A DNA stretch of 64,000 nt, taken from contig AP026548.1 in the NCBI GenBank assembly GCA_026075535.2, forward strand, positions 7,998,001 through 8,062,000, read 5' to 3'. The DNA is from Tricholoma matsutake (Eukaryota; Basidiomycota; Agaricomycetes; Agaricales; Tricholomataceae). The notes beneath the pieces were generated by a model, which did not search any database, was not told where the DNA came from, and saw nothing but the letters and a program-made list of their open reading frames with translations. Within the stretch, counting starts at the first letter, position 1, and the number at the start of each line of letters is the position of its first letter. Shown in pieces: positions 1-10,103 of the stretch. The position numbers were made by a program, and so were the translations under genes.

Positions 1-1388
1 TGTGACGCTTGATTACTTTGGGAGTTAGAAGATCTCACCTACCTTCCAAGACACTATGGCCAGCTATGAGAGCTCATACACGTGAACTGAAGATGCATGC
101 CAATCCTTTGTCAGGACTCAACATGCCACTCCCTTTCATGTGACAGAACGGGTAGTTTCTGAGTTGCGTTTGAAGTTTGATTGTTTGGGAGAGAGAAGGA
201 GTCGGGTGATGAAACTGAAAGTCTGTAAATCATACAAAGTCAAACAACAAGCACCAGCAAACAAACAAGTTGAACTTGACTCCATCCTTTTGCTGAATTT
301 TGTCCTTTGCACTTGGAGAACGTGTGGATCTCTGGATGACTCAGAAGCTATGATGAGCTTACCACTTTTCACCCATTGCTCATCTCTGTCTTGTAGCTTG
401 CAAGTCTATGTTCAACTCTCCAGTACTTCGACCATTTTACCTTGATATACATTTACGATTATCCTTCCTTCTGTGCGGATTTCTGCAGCATCACTTCCAA
501 CTTCAATTTGTCCTGATATACATAGTAAAATGTTCCTCCCTTCTGTGCAGATTTCCGCAGCATCGCTTCTAGGAGGGTTTCAAATTCTGCATTTTCATTA
601 TCCAAGACCTGGATCGTAGGACAGATTGAAGAGACTGGGACTTATTCTGGAGTACAGTTGCTGCTGTGTTTGCCATCTCACATCATGTCAGTCAGGAAGG
701 AACAAATTCAGTGCGGGAAACCACTGCGATGATCACTGTTCCTGTCATTTGCTGCATCTCAGTCATTGTGCATATGCACTGCGTTCTATCACATTTGATC
801 CTGCAATTTTCCAGTGCAGGAAACCGCCGCGATTAGTGCAGTCAACAACTCTTACTGCTAGGGATGTCATTAGTGGACATTTACCTTCTAGTTTACCTTC
901 TAGTTTTTTGTTCTGCCACGTTTGACGTGGCTGTGGTCTTCCTGGGCATTTGTGGAGAAAATACGCAGAGGAGTAGCCATGTAAATGATTTCTGATCCAC
1001 TGGACGAGATGAATGGCAGATGTTGGGGTTTTCTTTTCCATGCTCATCTACGAAAAGCGACGCGCCCCCATCTGTTTCATTAACCAGTACCGCCTGGCGC
1101 ATATATCTAGACACATAACAGCAGTCCTCTACCACCAGATGCCCCTGTGATGCACCCAACAACCCCCAAAAAGGAGCCAAGAACTCCCCAAAAGTATGGA
1201 CCCATCTGTTTCGCCCATTAGCCCTAACTAACTTCATACCACATCTAGCTCCCGAACCTCTCAACCTCTCCGAAATCAAAGAAGCGTTGTGCTCGCGGTT
1301 CAATTCCTTCAACTCAGGGATCCTCCTTAACACCCCCATAACCATGTACCCACCCTCAATCTCCCCCTCTCTTATAGTACTGGATACC
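1..1388 (+). repeat. Composite repeat, module A, copy 1 (type-1 3' end)
   Basis: Nearly identical to 3609-4448 and to 45421-46790. The left edge is cut by the window. Up to about 865 it is shared with all A copies. From about 865 to 1372 it is shared only with the copy ending at 46790; the copies at 3609 and 49058 switch there to another 3' end. It holds four copies of an 18-nt hairpin motif (471-488, 543-560, 709-726, 812-829), the first two inside a 72-bp internal duplication. Differences between copies are mostly C/T or G/A at CpG. No transposase or integrase domain is visible, so the element class is unknown. Confidence 0.85.
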
Positions 1389-1390
1389 AT
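893..1390 (-). CDS. Unrecognised reading frame inside type-1 A repeat
   Basis: A 165-codon minus-strand frame lies in the type-1 end of repeat A. The equivalent frame in the other type-1 copy (46311-46763, 150 codons) is also open, and the proteins are similar throughout, including a stretch reading GRNRWVHTFGEF. I do not recognise a domain, signal peptide or membrane segment. Two open copies despite CpG decay suggest a captured gene exon or chance conservation of young copies. No splice structure or start context supports a working gene. Confidence 0.2.
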   Translation of the reverse strand: MVSSTIREGEIEGGYMVMGVLRRIPELKELNREHNASLISERLRGSGARCGMKLVRANGRNRWVHTFGEFLAPFWGLLGASQGHLVVEDCCYVSRYMRQAVLVNETDGGASLFVDEHGKENPNICHSSRPVDQKSFTWLLLCVFSPQMPRKTTATSNVAEQKTRR

Positions 1391-2115
1391 AATGGAATTC
1401 AGGCAACCTGTGGCTGGTATTCATTGACATCGATGGAATTGATGATATGATACTTACATGGCGAGGTAGTGTGTGACGTGATGAAAGCAGAGAATGCTGG
1501 GAAGACCCGGAAGAGCGAGGTTAGCAACCCTTTTGGTAAAGATGGTCATCAAAATTACTCCACCATGAACAGCGCTGCGACAACAGTAAACTAACAAGGG
1601 ATCTTATGTACTTAGAAACACGAGCCACGTGTGAATTTGATATCGATGTCTAGAGTACCTCTTGCACTACTCAGTGAAGGGCGGTTACATTCAGGTTGTA
1701 ACCACTTCAATACCTGATCTAGATCTATCTGTGAGACTTGTAGAAGATATCAGCACTACTGAAAAATGCAGAAACATTTGGGCCAATGATCTGTTCACGA
1801 AACACTCTGAATCCAACTGCCACTGCAAAGGCCAGCACGACGAACAATGTAGTTCCCCCTGACTTCCCTTTACCCTTTCTCCTCTTCAAGGCCACGTTTT
1901 GCATGAGCGGAGGCTCATCTAGGTGGTCTCAATGCATAATAATTTAACAATGATGCCATACAGACCTTGCCTCGGGGAAGTTTGTGCTTCCCGCAGTTGA
2001 ATGTAAGTTTTCGGCCCTTCACCAGCTGTCCCAGCTGCAAGCCAAAGTTTGTTGGTTATGCAGTCATAAAAGCCCTACTGTTTTGAGAAGATTAAGCAAC
2101 AACTAGTGCGAAATA
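1391..2115. other. Intergenic, nothing recognised
   Basis: No domain, RNA gene or repeat is recognised. Only short unsupported frames occur. Confidence 0.4.
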
Positions 2116-2436
2116 TCATACATCAATGGCAAGAATGACAGGTTCCCCTAAGATCTCTGTAAGTAGACCAATACAGGAGAGAGCTGGTGAACCCACCTGG
2201 GAGATCTAATATTTGAAGCACTTTGTCCTTGTCAAACACCCAGAATCTGAGTGAGCCCAAAGAACTGCTGCCAAGTACAGCATAATCACGGTGAATGAAT
2301 GTGACAGGTAAGCAAAGTTTGTCTGTTTTTGTGTTGCTTTCATTGTCCCAGCTCTGGAATGGGCCCTGGGGTGATTTCAGATCATAGACATCAAAAACCG
2401 TCATAAGATTTGAAACTGCAAGATACTGATGGTCTC
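2116..2436 (-). pseudogene. WD40-repeat protein fragment
   Basis: Minus strand, two exons with a 40-nt GT-AG intron at 2157-2196. The joined product reads QYLAVSNLMTVFDVYDL, then an LPVTFIHRDYAVLGS blade, then VFDKDKVLQILDLP, and after the intron EILGEPVILAIDV before a TGA. The order of small beta strands, with a W/F-containing strand D, is that of a WD40 blade. About one and a half blades remain, far short of a seven-blade propeller. Related fragments sit at 8542-8739 and 20724-20999. No start codon or further blades were found, so this is read as a relic; a multi-exon gene with undetected exons is possible. Confidence 0.55.
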
Positions 2437-2935
2437 ACCTGAGACTCATATCTCCTCTGATACTCACATTAGTATAAATGTGGTAAAAGAAGAAAATGAA
2501 CTTGATTCCTACATCATTGTTTTCAATGGAAAGTTATGGATTGCATTGCCTACCAACACATCCCATATCCTATCAAATGCATGAACCCGAAGACGGATGA
2601 ACAAGAGGAATGGAAAGCATGCTTACACAACACCATGGTAAAGGTAAGATACAACCAGGGCATTGGAAGAGTAAGAGGACGCCCAGTGTACAGAAGTCAC
2701 GATGACAGGCTTAGAAGTGTGGCAGGCTCGTGATGGCTTGGGTAATGTCCGGCGAAGCATGAAATTTGCTGTAGAATAGTATAAACTGAGAGATGCATGG
2801 GAAGTAGAACACATTCACGTACATTTTGCTTCAAAACTCCAAACACACACCTCATCATGGGTGCCAGTACTAACCATATCATTGCTGAAGGCAATGCACT
2901 CTAGTGGAGAGAGGTGGAGTTGAAACCCAGTTGGT
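2437..2935. other. Intergenic, nothing recognised
   Basis: Short frames on both strands only. No supported gene. Confidence 0.35.
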
Positions 2936-3530
2936 GACAAATCCACAGTTCAGATTGCAATTATGACATAGGTAAGGAAGGGTACTTACAAAAACGATGG
3001 TCACAATTTCAGGGTGGCAGTTATGCCACACCTTGTGACAGGATGTACTAGGACGTACTCGTGAGGAGACCTGATTAGCATGAGGGATCCTGCACTTACA
3101 AAGCAATGGTCACGATTTCAGGGTGGTAGTTGTGCCACACCTTTCTTGTGACAGGACGTACTAGGACGTACTTGTGAGGAGACCTGATGAGCATGGGAGA
3201 AGGACAATCACGTAGGTAAGAGGAGGCACTTACAAATGCAATGGTCACGATTGCAGGGTGGCAGTTGTGCCGCGCCTTTCCTGTAACAGGACGTACTAGG
3301 ATGTACTCGTGATGAGACCTGACGAGCGTGGGAGACAATCATCAATTATTCCATATGCAAGAATGATAAGGGAAGGTACTTACACCATAATAGTCACCAC
3401 GTTGCAGTGCCCGTGGTGTCACTCCTGTCCTATGATGGTACATACTAGGACATACAGTTGTATGGTCCACCATTGTCCTGATAGATCTGTCACATTCATG
3501 AGTTTCTAAGGTCATAGCATGAACTATAGC
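2936..3530 (+). repeat. Composite repeat, tandem module T, copy 1
   Basis: Four degenerate units start at the word acttaca (2984, 3094, 3228, 3378), with lengths of 110, 134 and about 150 bp. Each contains 'tggtcac', 'gggtggcagttgtgcc' and a 'gacaggacgtactagga' block followed by 'gagacctgatgagc'. The same array occurs at 44755-45345 and, inverted, at 27626-27955 and 49911-50470. It always sits next to linker L. Confidence 0.85.
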
Positions 3531-4672
3531 ACTGGGGTAACATACCACAAATACAATTAATTGGCATTTTAATATTCACTTGAATTCCCATTGTGCGCCT
3601 AAACCCTTGTGACGCTTGATTACTTTGGGAGTTAGAAGATCTCACCTACCTTCCAAGACACTATGGCCAGCTATGAGAGCTCATACACGTGAACTGAAGA
3701 TGCATGCCAATCCTTTGTCAGGACTCAACATGCCACTCCCTTTCATGTGACAGAACGGGTAGTTTCTGAGTTGCGTTTGAAGTTTGATTGTTTGGGAGAG
3801 AGAAGGAGTCGGGTGATGAAACTGAAAGTCTGTAAATCATACAAAGTCAAACAACAAGCACCAGCAAACAAACAAGTTGAACTTGACTCCATCCTTTTGC
3901 TGAATTTTGTCCTTTGCACTTGGAGAACGTGTGGATCTCTGGATGACTCAGAAGCTATGATGAGCTTACCACTTTTCACCCATTGCTCATCTCTGTCTTG
4001 TAGCTTGCAAGTCTATGTTCAACTCTCCAGTACTTTGACCATTTTACCTTGATATACATTTACGATTATCCTCCCTTCTGCGTGGATTTCTGCAGCATCA
4101 CTTCCAACTTCAATTTGTCCTGATATACATAGTAAAATGTTCCTCCCTTCTGCGTGGATTTCCGCAGCATCGCTTCTAGGAGGGTTTCAAATTCTGTGTT
4201 TTCATTATCCAAGACCCAGATCATAGGACAGATCGAAGAGACTGGGACTCATTCTGGAGTACAGTTGCTGCTGTGTTTGCCATCTCATGTCATGTCAGTC
4301 AGGAAGGAACAAATTCAGTGTGGGAAACTGCTGCGATGATCACTGTTCCTGTCATTTGCTGCATCTCAGTCATCATGCATGCGCACTGCGTTCTATCACA
4401 TTTGATCCTGCAATTTTCCAGCATGGGAAACTGCCGCAATTAGTGCAGTCAACAACTCTCTTTGCTTTAAGAAGAGTTTACATTCCTCTTTGAACATTCA
4501 TGTTCATGATGCATCACTCGTTCTCACCCTCCCATGCAGTTAGAATTCGTGCACTTGCGGTGGAGAAGAAGCTGTGCTTCCTCTTGTGCATGCTGCTCAT
4601 CGTGCATCGAGTCTTAGTTGTTGACAGATCTATGCCATTCTGCTACTCTAAATCGTCTTAGTGTGAATGCGT
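3531..4672 (+). repeat. Composite repeat, linker L plus module A copy 2 (type-2 3' end)
   Basis: Linker L (3531-3608) joins array T to A. A then repeats positions 1-865, and switches after 'aacaactct' to a second type of 3' end shared with 49612-49820. Hairpin motifs lie at 4078-4095, 4150-4167, 4316-4333 and 4419-4436. The motif at 4150 is followed 8 nt later by CTAG. Confidence 0.85.
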
Positions 4673-5387
4673 TCTGAGTTATGGTCTCCTCATCCTGATC
4701 ACTGGGTGAGGTTGCAAATTCTTCATACCAGTAGCCTGAACAAACATGTGTACTGTATTGGGTTGCTTACGTACATATATGATGACCACTTACAAATGTT
4801 TCTCATCACATGACCTTTCAGGTAGATTTGAGTCTTTGTTGTTCATACTACTTTGATACCCTACCAGTTGCATTGGGACCCGCTCACTAGTTTCTTAATA
4901 CACTGAACAACACGCTGCCGCTGTATTTGGCTTCTCCAAGTCATATTTCTTGTTCACCAAGTATTCGAGGTCTCCCTGTGCCATCCCAGAACTCTACATA
5001 GATGTTTCCAGATGAAGTCTGGTAAGATCAGTTGATAACCTAGGACCAAATACCGACAGGTTGACAGGTCTATTTGGCTGCTTGGTAGCAACTTGCTATG
5101 CTTAGTCATTCCAAGAAAACACCTGAGGATGCCATTAGTCCAGACCCTGTCAACCCCATCGGAAAATCAACGGTGCAATTTCACTTCAGAGCAGATGCCG
5201 AGTATGCTGGAGAAGATATGCAAGACGACGTGTCAACAGCAGTGCTGTGTTTGCTGTTTGGCGGTAAGGTATGTTACCATGCCACCCGTGGTGCCAAGTG
5301 GAGTACAAACTAATTCCTCACTAATCCAGGTTGAACAAGCTTTGGTTGATATAGTGCTTCAGCCTGATGAAGAATACATATTTGCAG
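4673..5387. other. Intergenic with an unrecognised plus-strand frame
   Basis: A plus-strand frame from 5098 (71 codons, HSKKTPEDAISPDPV...) runs into a possible splice donor at about 5263. No family is recognised and no flanking exon could be linked. Confidence 0.3.
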
Positions 5388-5628
5388 TAATTTACAGTGC
5401 CCCACATGTCCTAGCAGACTCTGCATGGACTGTGTGGAGTCCGAGCTAGTCTGTATGCAGAATCTGGGTCAATTTGATATCTTACAGGTTCCAAGCTTTT
5501 CAGACTTTATGAAAGTCATGACATGCCTACAAAATATAGGTGTGCAGAGCAAGGATTGAACCCAAGACCTCCAAGTCATCACACAACAAACCAAACACAT
5601 GTGATCAACCAGTTGAGCCACAGGAGAA
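5388..5628 (-). mobile_element. SINE-like element with tRNA-like head (minus)
   Basis: On the minus strand an A-box (TGGCTCAACTGG, at 5609-5620) is followed by a B-box (GGTTCAATCC, at 5553-5562). The order is that of an internal RNA polymerase III promoter, with wider spacing than in a normal tRNA. The flanks do not form an acceptor stem, so this is not a working tRNA gene. The body ends in a tail with 'agactagctcggactcc' and 'tgtggggcactgtaaa'. The plus-strand element at 6880-7268 carries the same tail. That two different tRNA-like heads share one tail is inferred from reading the two by eye. Confidence 0.5.
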
Positions 5629-5822
5629 TTATTTGTTAGTAATACATAGTTTATTTATGACACTCAAACTCAAACTCAAGTATTTATCTTTCAAAAATTG
5701 AACAAATAAATTTTATTAACTGCATCCCTTGTGTCTAACGCGAGGGAGTATACAATACAATCAAAGAAATACAAAAAAAATTAATAATAATTACATTACA
5801 AACTATAGATTAAAAAAAAAAA

Positions 5823-5844
5823 CTCCCCCCGAAATGTGGGGGAG
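5823..5844. repeat. GC-rich hairpin
   Basis: CTCCCCC and GGGGGAG arms around a short AT-containing loop, next to long A-runs (5775-5868). Confidence 0.6.
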
Positions 5845-5927
5845 GGCTAAAAGAAAAAGAAGAAAAAAAAACCCACCCCACGACCCCACGATGGAGGTGG
5901 GTGGCTTGTCATCGTTGTCGTTCCACC

Positions 5928-6262
5928 AGTGATCCACCCCATGAGCAGTTGCTCATGAGGCTGGGGGCGGGTGGTGCACTGTCATCTCCTATCCCTGCAC
6001 CTAGGTGTTGTTCCACCCACTCTCCACCCCATGAGCAGTTGCTCATGAGGCTGGGGGCGGGTGGTGCACTGTCGTCTCCTATCCCTGTGCCTAGGTGTCG
6101 TTCCACCCACTCTCCACCCCACGAGCAGTTGCTCGGGAGGCTGGGGGCGGGTGGTGTGTTGTTGTTGTCTCCTTTCCCTGCATCTGGGCATCATTCCACC
6201 CATGTTCCACCCCACGAGCAGTTGCTTGTGAGGCTGGGGGTGGGTGGCTTGTCGTCATTTGT
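5928..6262 (+). repeat. Minisatellite, 4 units of about 90 bp
   Basis: Four units are anchored on 'gagcagttgctc' at 5943, 6033, 6123 and 6216, with periods of 90, 90 and 93 bp. Each carries 'ccacccc', the gagcagttgctc palindrome, 'aggctgggggcgggtgg' and a CT-rich stretch. Because 90 is a multiple of three, a plus-strand frame (5901-6536) stays open and reads PPHEQLLMRLGAGG repeats. The antisense frame is open too. I treat this as a by-product of repeat length, not as a gene. Confidence 0.8.
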
Positions 6263-6587
6263 CACCATTGTTCCCCATTTGGGTTTCTGTATTTTTTTTG
6301 GGGGGTTTGGGCACGTCAGTGCAATGTGGCACGATTACGGAGGTTGGTGGGTGCTTACTAGGCAGGTATCCCCCTTCTGGGGTCTCCTGGCATCCCTGGG
6401 CACCCTCCTAGCCCGTGTCGACAGCCTCACATCCTGTTTGAATGGGGAGGAGGGGATTGGGTGGGCATGTGCGTGGGTTGCGCATTTTTCGTCGTGGCAG
6501 GTCGTGCCCAGTAGCATACAACCTAAAAGGCAATAAAATACAATTAGCTGATTGATAAAACAAAAAACAAAAAAAAACACTTACTAG

Positions 6588-6620
6588 GGGCCCAAACGAC
6601 GATTATCGTTGTTTGGGCCC
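6588..6620. repeat. 33-nt palindrome GGGCCCAAAC...GTTTGGGCCC
   Basis: Near-perfect inverted repeat with two mismatches. A similar palindrome with GGGCCCA arms occurs at 63719-63758. Confidence 0.75.
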
Positions 6621-6879
6621 ATTGTGTCGGCTTGGCTCATTGGGTCCTGTTGCATCGGCTCAGCTAGTTTGCTGTTTGTTGCTGATGGTGCAAGAGGCAT
6701 TGGAGGCAGGGGCTGACTGGGCGGTGGTGGTGGTAGAGGGAGGTGGGAGGCAGTGGCATCAAGAGTGATGGTGGTGATCAACATCAACAATGATTGTTGA
6801 CGCATCTTGAACTTGCACATGAGTCACGTGATTTAAATACGGTTAGATAATGCAATTGTTTGCACTTACTGATAACAGC

Positions 6880-7268
6880 TCTGTGGTGTAGTGGTTAATT
6901 GCGCTATTTATGCTTGGCGACAAGGCTTGGGGTTCGATTCTACTTTAATACATAATTTTTCTGTAGTCAGCTAAGCCTCTGTTGTGCATCCATGGACTCA
7001 ACTTGGACTTGACTCGGACATGTATCTGTCCGAGTCTGTCTGAGTCCGAGTAAATTGATGTTGCTCAGACAAAGTCCATGCGCACTCCGAGTAAAAGTCC
7101 AAAAATAGCTCGGACTCTCTAGGAGTCTGAGCAATATACAGGACATTTGAGCCAAATGAGTGGGTCCAGTCCGAGCTAGTCTGTGCAGAGTCCGAGCTAG
7201 TCCATGCGGAGTCCACCAAATTCTGCACGGACTGGCTCGGAATATGTGGGGCACAGTAAAGACCTCCA
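6880..7268 (+). mobile_element. SINE-like element with tRNA-like head (plus)
   Basis: An A-box TGGTGTAGTGG (6884-6894) and B-box GGTTCGATTC (6931-6940) are 47 nt apart, about the spacing in a tRNA gene. The acceptor and T-stems do not pair, so it is not a functional tRNA. The body contains repeated 'agtccgagctagtc' words and ends in 'tgtggggcacagtaaa', matching in inverted orientation the tail of 5388-5628. It lies 3' of the minisatellite and palindrome. Confidence 0.55.
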
Positions 7269-7271
7269 TAT

Positions 7272-8141
7272 TTGAGGTATTCGGTGAAAAGTAAGCCACT
7301 TGTACACAATTCAGTGTCATTCTTCAGACATCGATTCTTGCTGGTCAGCGATATTTATTTATGCGGAAATCATTTGCATGATGTCTGGGGGGATGGTACG
7401 ACCAGTCTAGCTGGAACTTTACCTCAGTACCCTCTGTACAACGCTGGGCAGATTTGGAACACACTGAGCTCTGTCCAAGAATCACCTACATCACAAACAG
7501 AATATCCTGACGAACCATCGACCAGTCCCTTCCCACTGATTAAGAGTGTCTGTTCATCTCCCCCCTCTTCTAAACCAGATGTAAGATTTCCTATACCGTT
7601 TGTGCCTACTTCTCCACTGCAGGTTTCTCCTGCAATGATGACTAGTAGAGATCCTGAAGAGGATGATATTGCTGGACATGTCAACACCACCCAAGCAGAT
7701 CTCAGCTCCCTCACCACCATCAAGGATGTGTTTATAGGCGAAGGGCGGAAGGTTGAATTGGGTAGTCATATCATTGCGTGGTATTGCATGGAAGTGTTCT
7801 AGACAGGCTTTGTAATCGACCAAAGCACGACATCCGATGGCCAACCAGTATGTCTCTCTCCTCCACAGATCCATTCGAAGCAGCCTCATCGTATCTAGGC
7901 AAGCTTTATTGTTGGCTCAGCCATTCCTCTGAGTGCAGATTACCTTTGATACCTCCATTATGAAGCTCATCTTTTGACAGGAATATGGGATGTGGGGCTT
8001 CATGGTATGCGGGTTGGTGGGGAAAGGCTGATTGTTATCCCTGGGTCTGCCATGACCATCAACTTCTGGGCCAAAGATGTGATTCCTCTTGGGTCGTCAA
8101 TTCACATTCATGAGTCCACAGTACTGCTCAATCACTCTTAA
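7272..8141 (+). pseudogene. FKBP-type peptidyl-prolyl isomerase-like relic
   Basis: The C-terminal half resembles an FKBP domain. KDVFIGEGRKVELGSH and a Tyr-containing strand correspond to the start of the fold. TGFVIDQS matches the 'VFD' strand. After a gap come DVGLHGMRVGGER and LIVIPGSAM (7985-8060), matching the 'GWDxGLxGMxVGExR' helix and the strand before the active-site Tyr. FKBPs catalyse proline cis/trans isomerisation. An in-frame TAG at about 7801 and a frame change near 7848-7870 break the domain, and the segment between 7890 and 7975 must be spliced or is missing. The region 5' of 7630 is open but unrecognised. Most likely a decayed gene. Confidence 0.5.
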
Positions 8142-8224
8142 CCACTTATAGCTTCCTATTGCAGGCGGTAGAGTGGTTGGATTTAACAACTCAACACCTA
8201 TGGTTCATCGTCTCACACCATCTG

Positions 8225-8350
8225 AGGAAGCAACAGATTCAGCACGGGAAACTGCTGTGATGATTACTAGTACTGTCCCTGCCATTACTTTCTCACGCTT
8301 TTGACAAGGCGACTTTTCAGCGCTGCAATTAGAGCGGTCAACGAACCACG
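8225..8350 (+). repeat. Old fragment of repeat A
   Basis: Resembles the A-module stretch around 690-845. It keeps 'aacagattcagcacggg' and the hairpin motif CAGCA-CGGGAAAC-TGCTG (8240-8257), in which both arms show CpG decay but still pair. Confidence 0.55.
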
Positions 8351-8541
8351 TAGAATATGTTAGTTCTATCGTCTTCAACTCGAAACCCGCAGCAGTTTAA
8401 ATTTTACCTTTTGACTGTACTTAATTTTTAATTCATTTTGTGCTAGTAAGGCGGCATAATTGTGGTATCGAGTCCACCAATTGCGTTGACACCCTAATTC
8501 AACAGTTTTTAAGCTAGTTGTGGAAGGTGGGTATCCGAAAA

Positions 8542-8739
8542 TCAAGCAACATCAAGAACGAAGTTGTGTTCAGAAGGAATGTGGAATATTTCCTTGTCTT
8601 CAGTAACACTCCAAACAAACACCTTGTCAAATTGCCCTAAAAATGCCATGTCAGCTGCAGCATCATAGTTCAATATGGTGACAAACGAAGAGAACACGAT
8701 GGACTTTTCCGTCGTGTTCATTACTGGACCAGAGCTCAT
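8542..8739 (-). pseudogene. WD40-repeat fragment (minus)
   Basis: A 65-codon frame ending DMAFLGQFDKVFVWSVTEDK then EHNFVLDVA is a single WD40-type blade with a VFVWS strand. It aligns with the minus fragment at 20724-20999 (AILGKLDQQ..., YNFVVDVV) and more loosely with 2116-2436. Too short to fold alone. Confidence 0.5.
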
Positions 8740-8893
8740 TATCTCTCATTGTACTTATTGGATTGAACTTCAAATACTTCGAACACCTAGAAGGAATCAA
8801 GTACAATGACGTCACTGAGTGGCACGTGAACTTACTAGGCTTTGTTCTTTGACGGGATCGCCATGACTTGCTATTACTTGACTTGTAACCTCT

Positions 8894-9181
8894 ATGATGC
8901 GCATCCAACCATTTTCATCGTACAGGAAACGACACCGGCTGGAAGGACAGCACTCTGACACCATTACTTTGTTGTCATTCTGTCCGAATGGGACATCCCT
9001 GGCTAGCACTGGGATTGATGGCAAATTATGTGTGTGGTCGACAAACTCTGGACTTGCCACTCATGTGGTCACAAGCAAAACCAAAGTTGCATTCCTCGTC
9101 CTGTTATGGGTCAACACTTTGATGCTGTTGGCAGGCATGGAAAACAGATGTCTTCTCTGCTTGAAGTTTTCTGAGGTTTGA
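8894..9181 (+). pseudogene. WD40-repeat fragment (plus)
   Basis: Plus strand. HSDTITLLSFCPNGTSLAST followed by GIDGKLCVWSTNSG is a canonical WD40 blade (GH, D, LASxGxDGxLxVW). A splice acceptor (gtacag at about 8925) precedes it. A second, weaker blade follows to 9180. It lies next to the minus-strand WD40 fragment but runs the other way, so they are separate relics. Confidence 0.6.
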
Positions 9182-9228
9182 AGTCTCTAACGCCTTCCTG
9201 CAATGACATTGATGGGGATTTAAGGACA

Positions 9229-10103
9229 CCTTTCTGGCAAAGACGACGCTAACATCATACCAGAAGATGCAGCAATACAACACGAACTGCCGATGGTGCA
9301 TCGGGAAAATTGAAGGAACGACTTTCAGGACTGATTCTGAGGTTAGAAGGTGCAATGACGTCGCCACGTTTGGCTACCTTTTTCAAAACGTCACAAAAGA
9401 ACCTGCCAGAGGGCAAAATAACAGAGAACCCATATGTGATTTTTTTGCTTATTTCATGGTTTGAACATCATTTATATTTTTGTCTCTAGCTGTGGTATGT
9501 CAAGGATGGATTGTCCACCTAGAAATGACCGAGCCCTTTGAAGGCTGCACGTGTTGGACGTATGAACTTTATTGTGCTGTCCATCGATCTAGACTACTTT
9601 ACGACCTGCTCCTGCTCCTTGTGGCCCACAGTCTCATGGCATCTTCTTGGTTTCTCCCAAAGGGCAGTGTCGTCCACAGCCCACATACCCAATCGTCTCT
9701 AGATCTATTCTCTTCTCTAATTAGAACTAGCGCCGTAAGGGCTGCTCCTCGTCTCCTCCCCTACCTTATCAATTTTATGTGGGAATCTGCTGCTTCTGCA
9801 TCATTTGTTTGGTATTTTTTTATTTTGGGAACCCTTCTGAGATTTTCCGTTTTCTATTTGTTGCAATCCCTGCACGGGAAACCGCTGCAGCTCTACCTCC
9901 TTTTTGGCACAGTTCTACTCTTCGATGAATTTGAAATCCTCATGAATCTGGATTCATTGAAGAGTATGATGCATAGCCTCTCATGCTTCTGCCTTTCGTT
10001 TACTCTGCGAGCGGGGATTTACTACAATGATCGCGACGCCATATGTTTGTGTTGTTTACTTAATGTTAGGCATCTTTTAGTTTTGGGTGAGCATGCTTTT
10101 TGA
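9229..10103 (+). repeat. Composite repeat, module B, copy 1
   Basis: Closely matches 50486-51300 and, inverted, 44090-44755. It starts 'ggcaaagacgacgctaac' and carries the hairpin motif at 9870-9887 and a decayed one near 9775. A 207-codon frame is open here and partly in the copy at 50720, but it runs through the hairpins and lacks a known domain. Array T, present beside B in the other two loci, is absent here. Confidence 0.8.

Noticed and set aside
5901..6536. 211-codon frame with PPHEQLLMRLGAGG repeats
   Set aside because: Produced by a 90-bp minisatellite whose period is a multiple of three; antisense frames are open as well.
7848..7868. A 21-nt intron (gtatgt ... ccacag) in the FKBP-like relic
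   Set aside because: Splice words are perfect, but removal leaves the frame running into a stop and does not restore the FKBP frame; a frameshift explains it better.
9480..10103. 207-codon frame in repeat B as a real gene
   Set aside because: Partly open in one other copy, but it crosses the hairpin motif and shows no domain.
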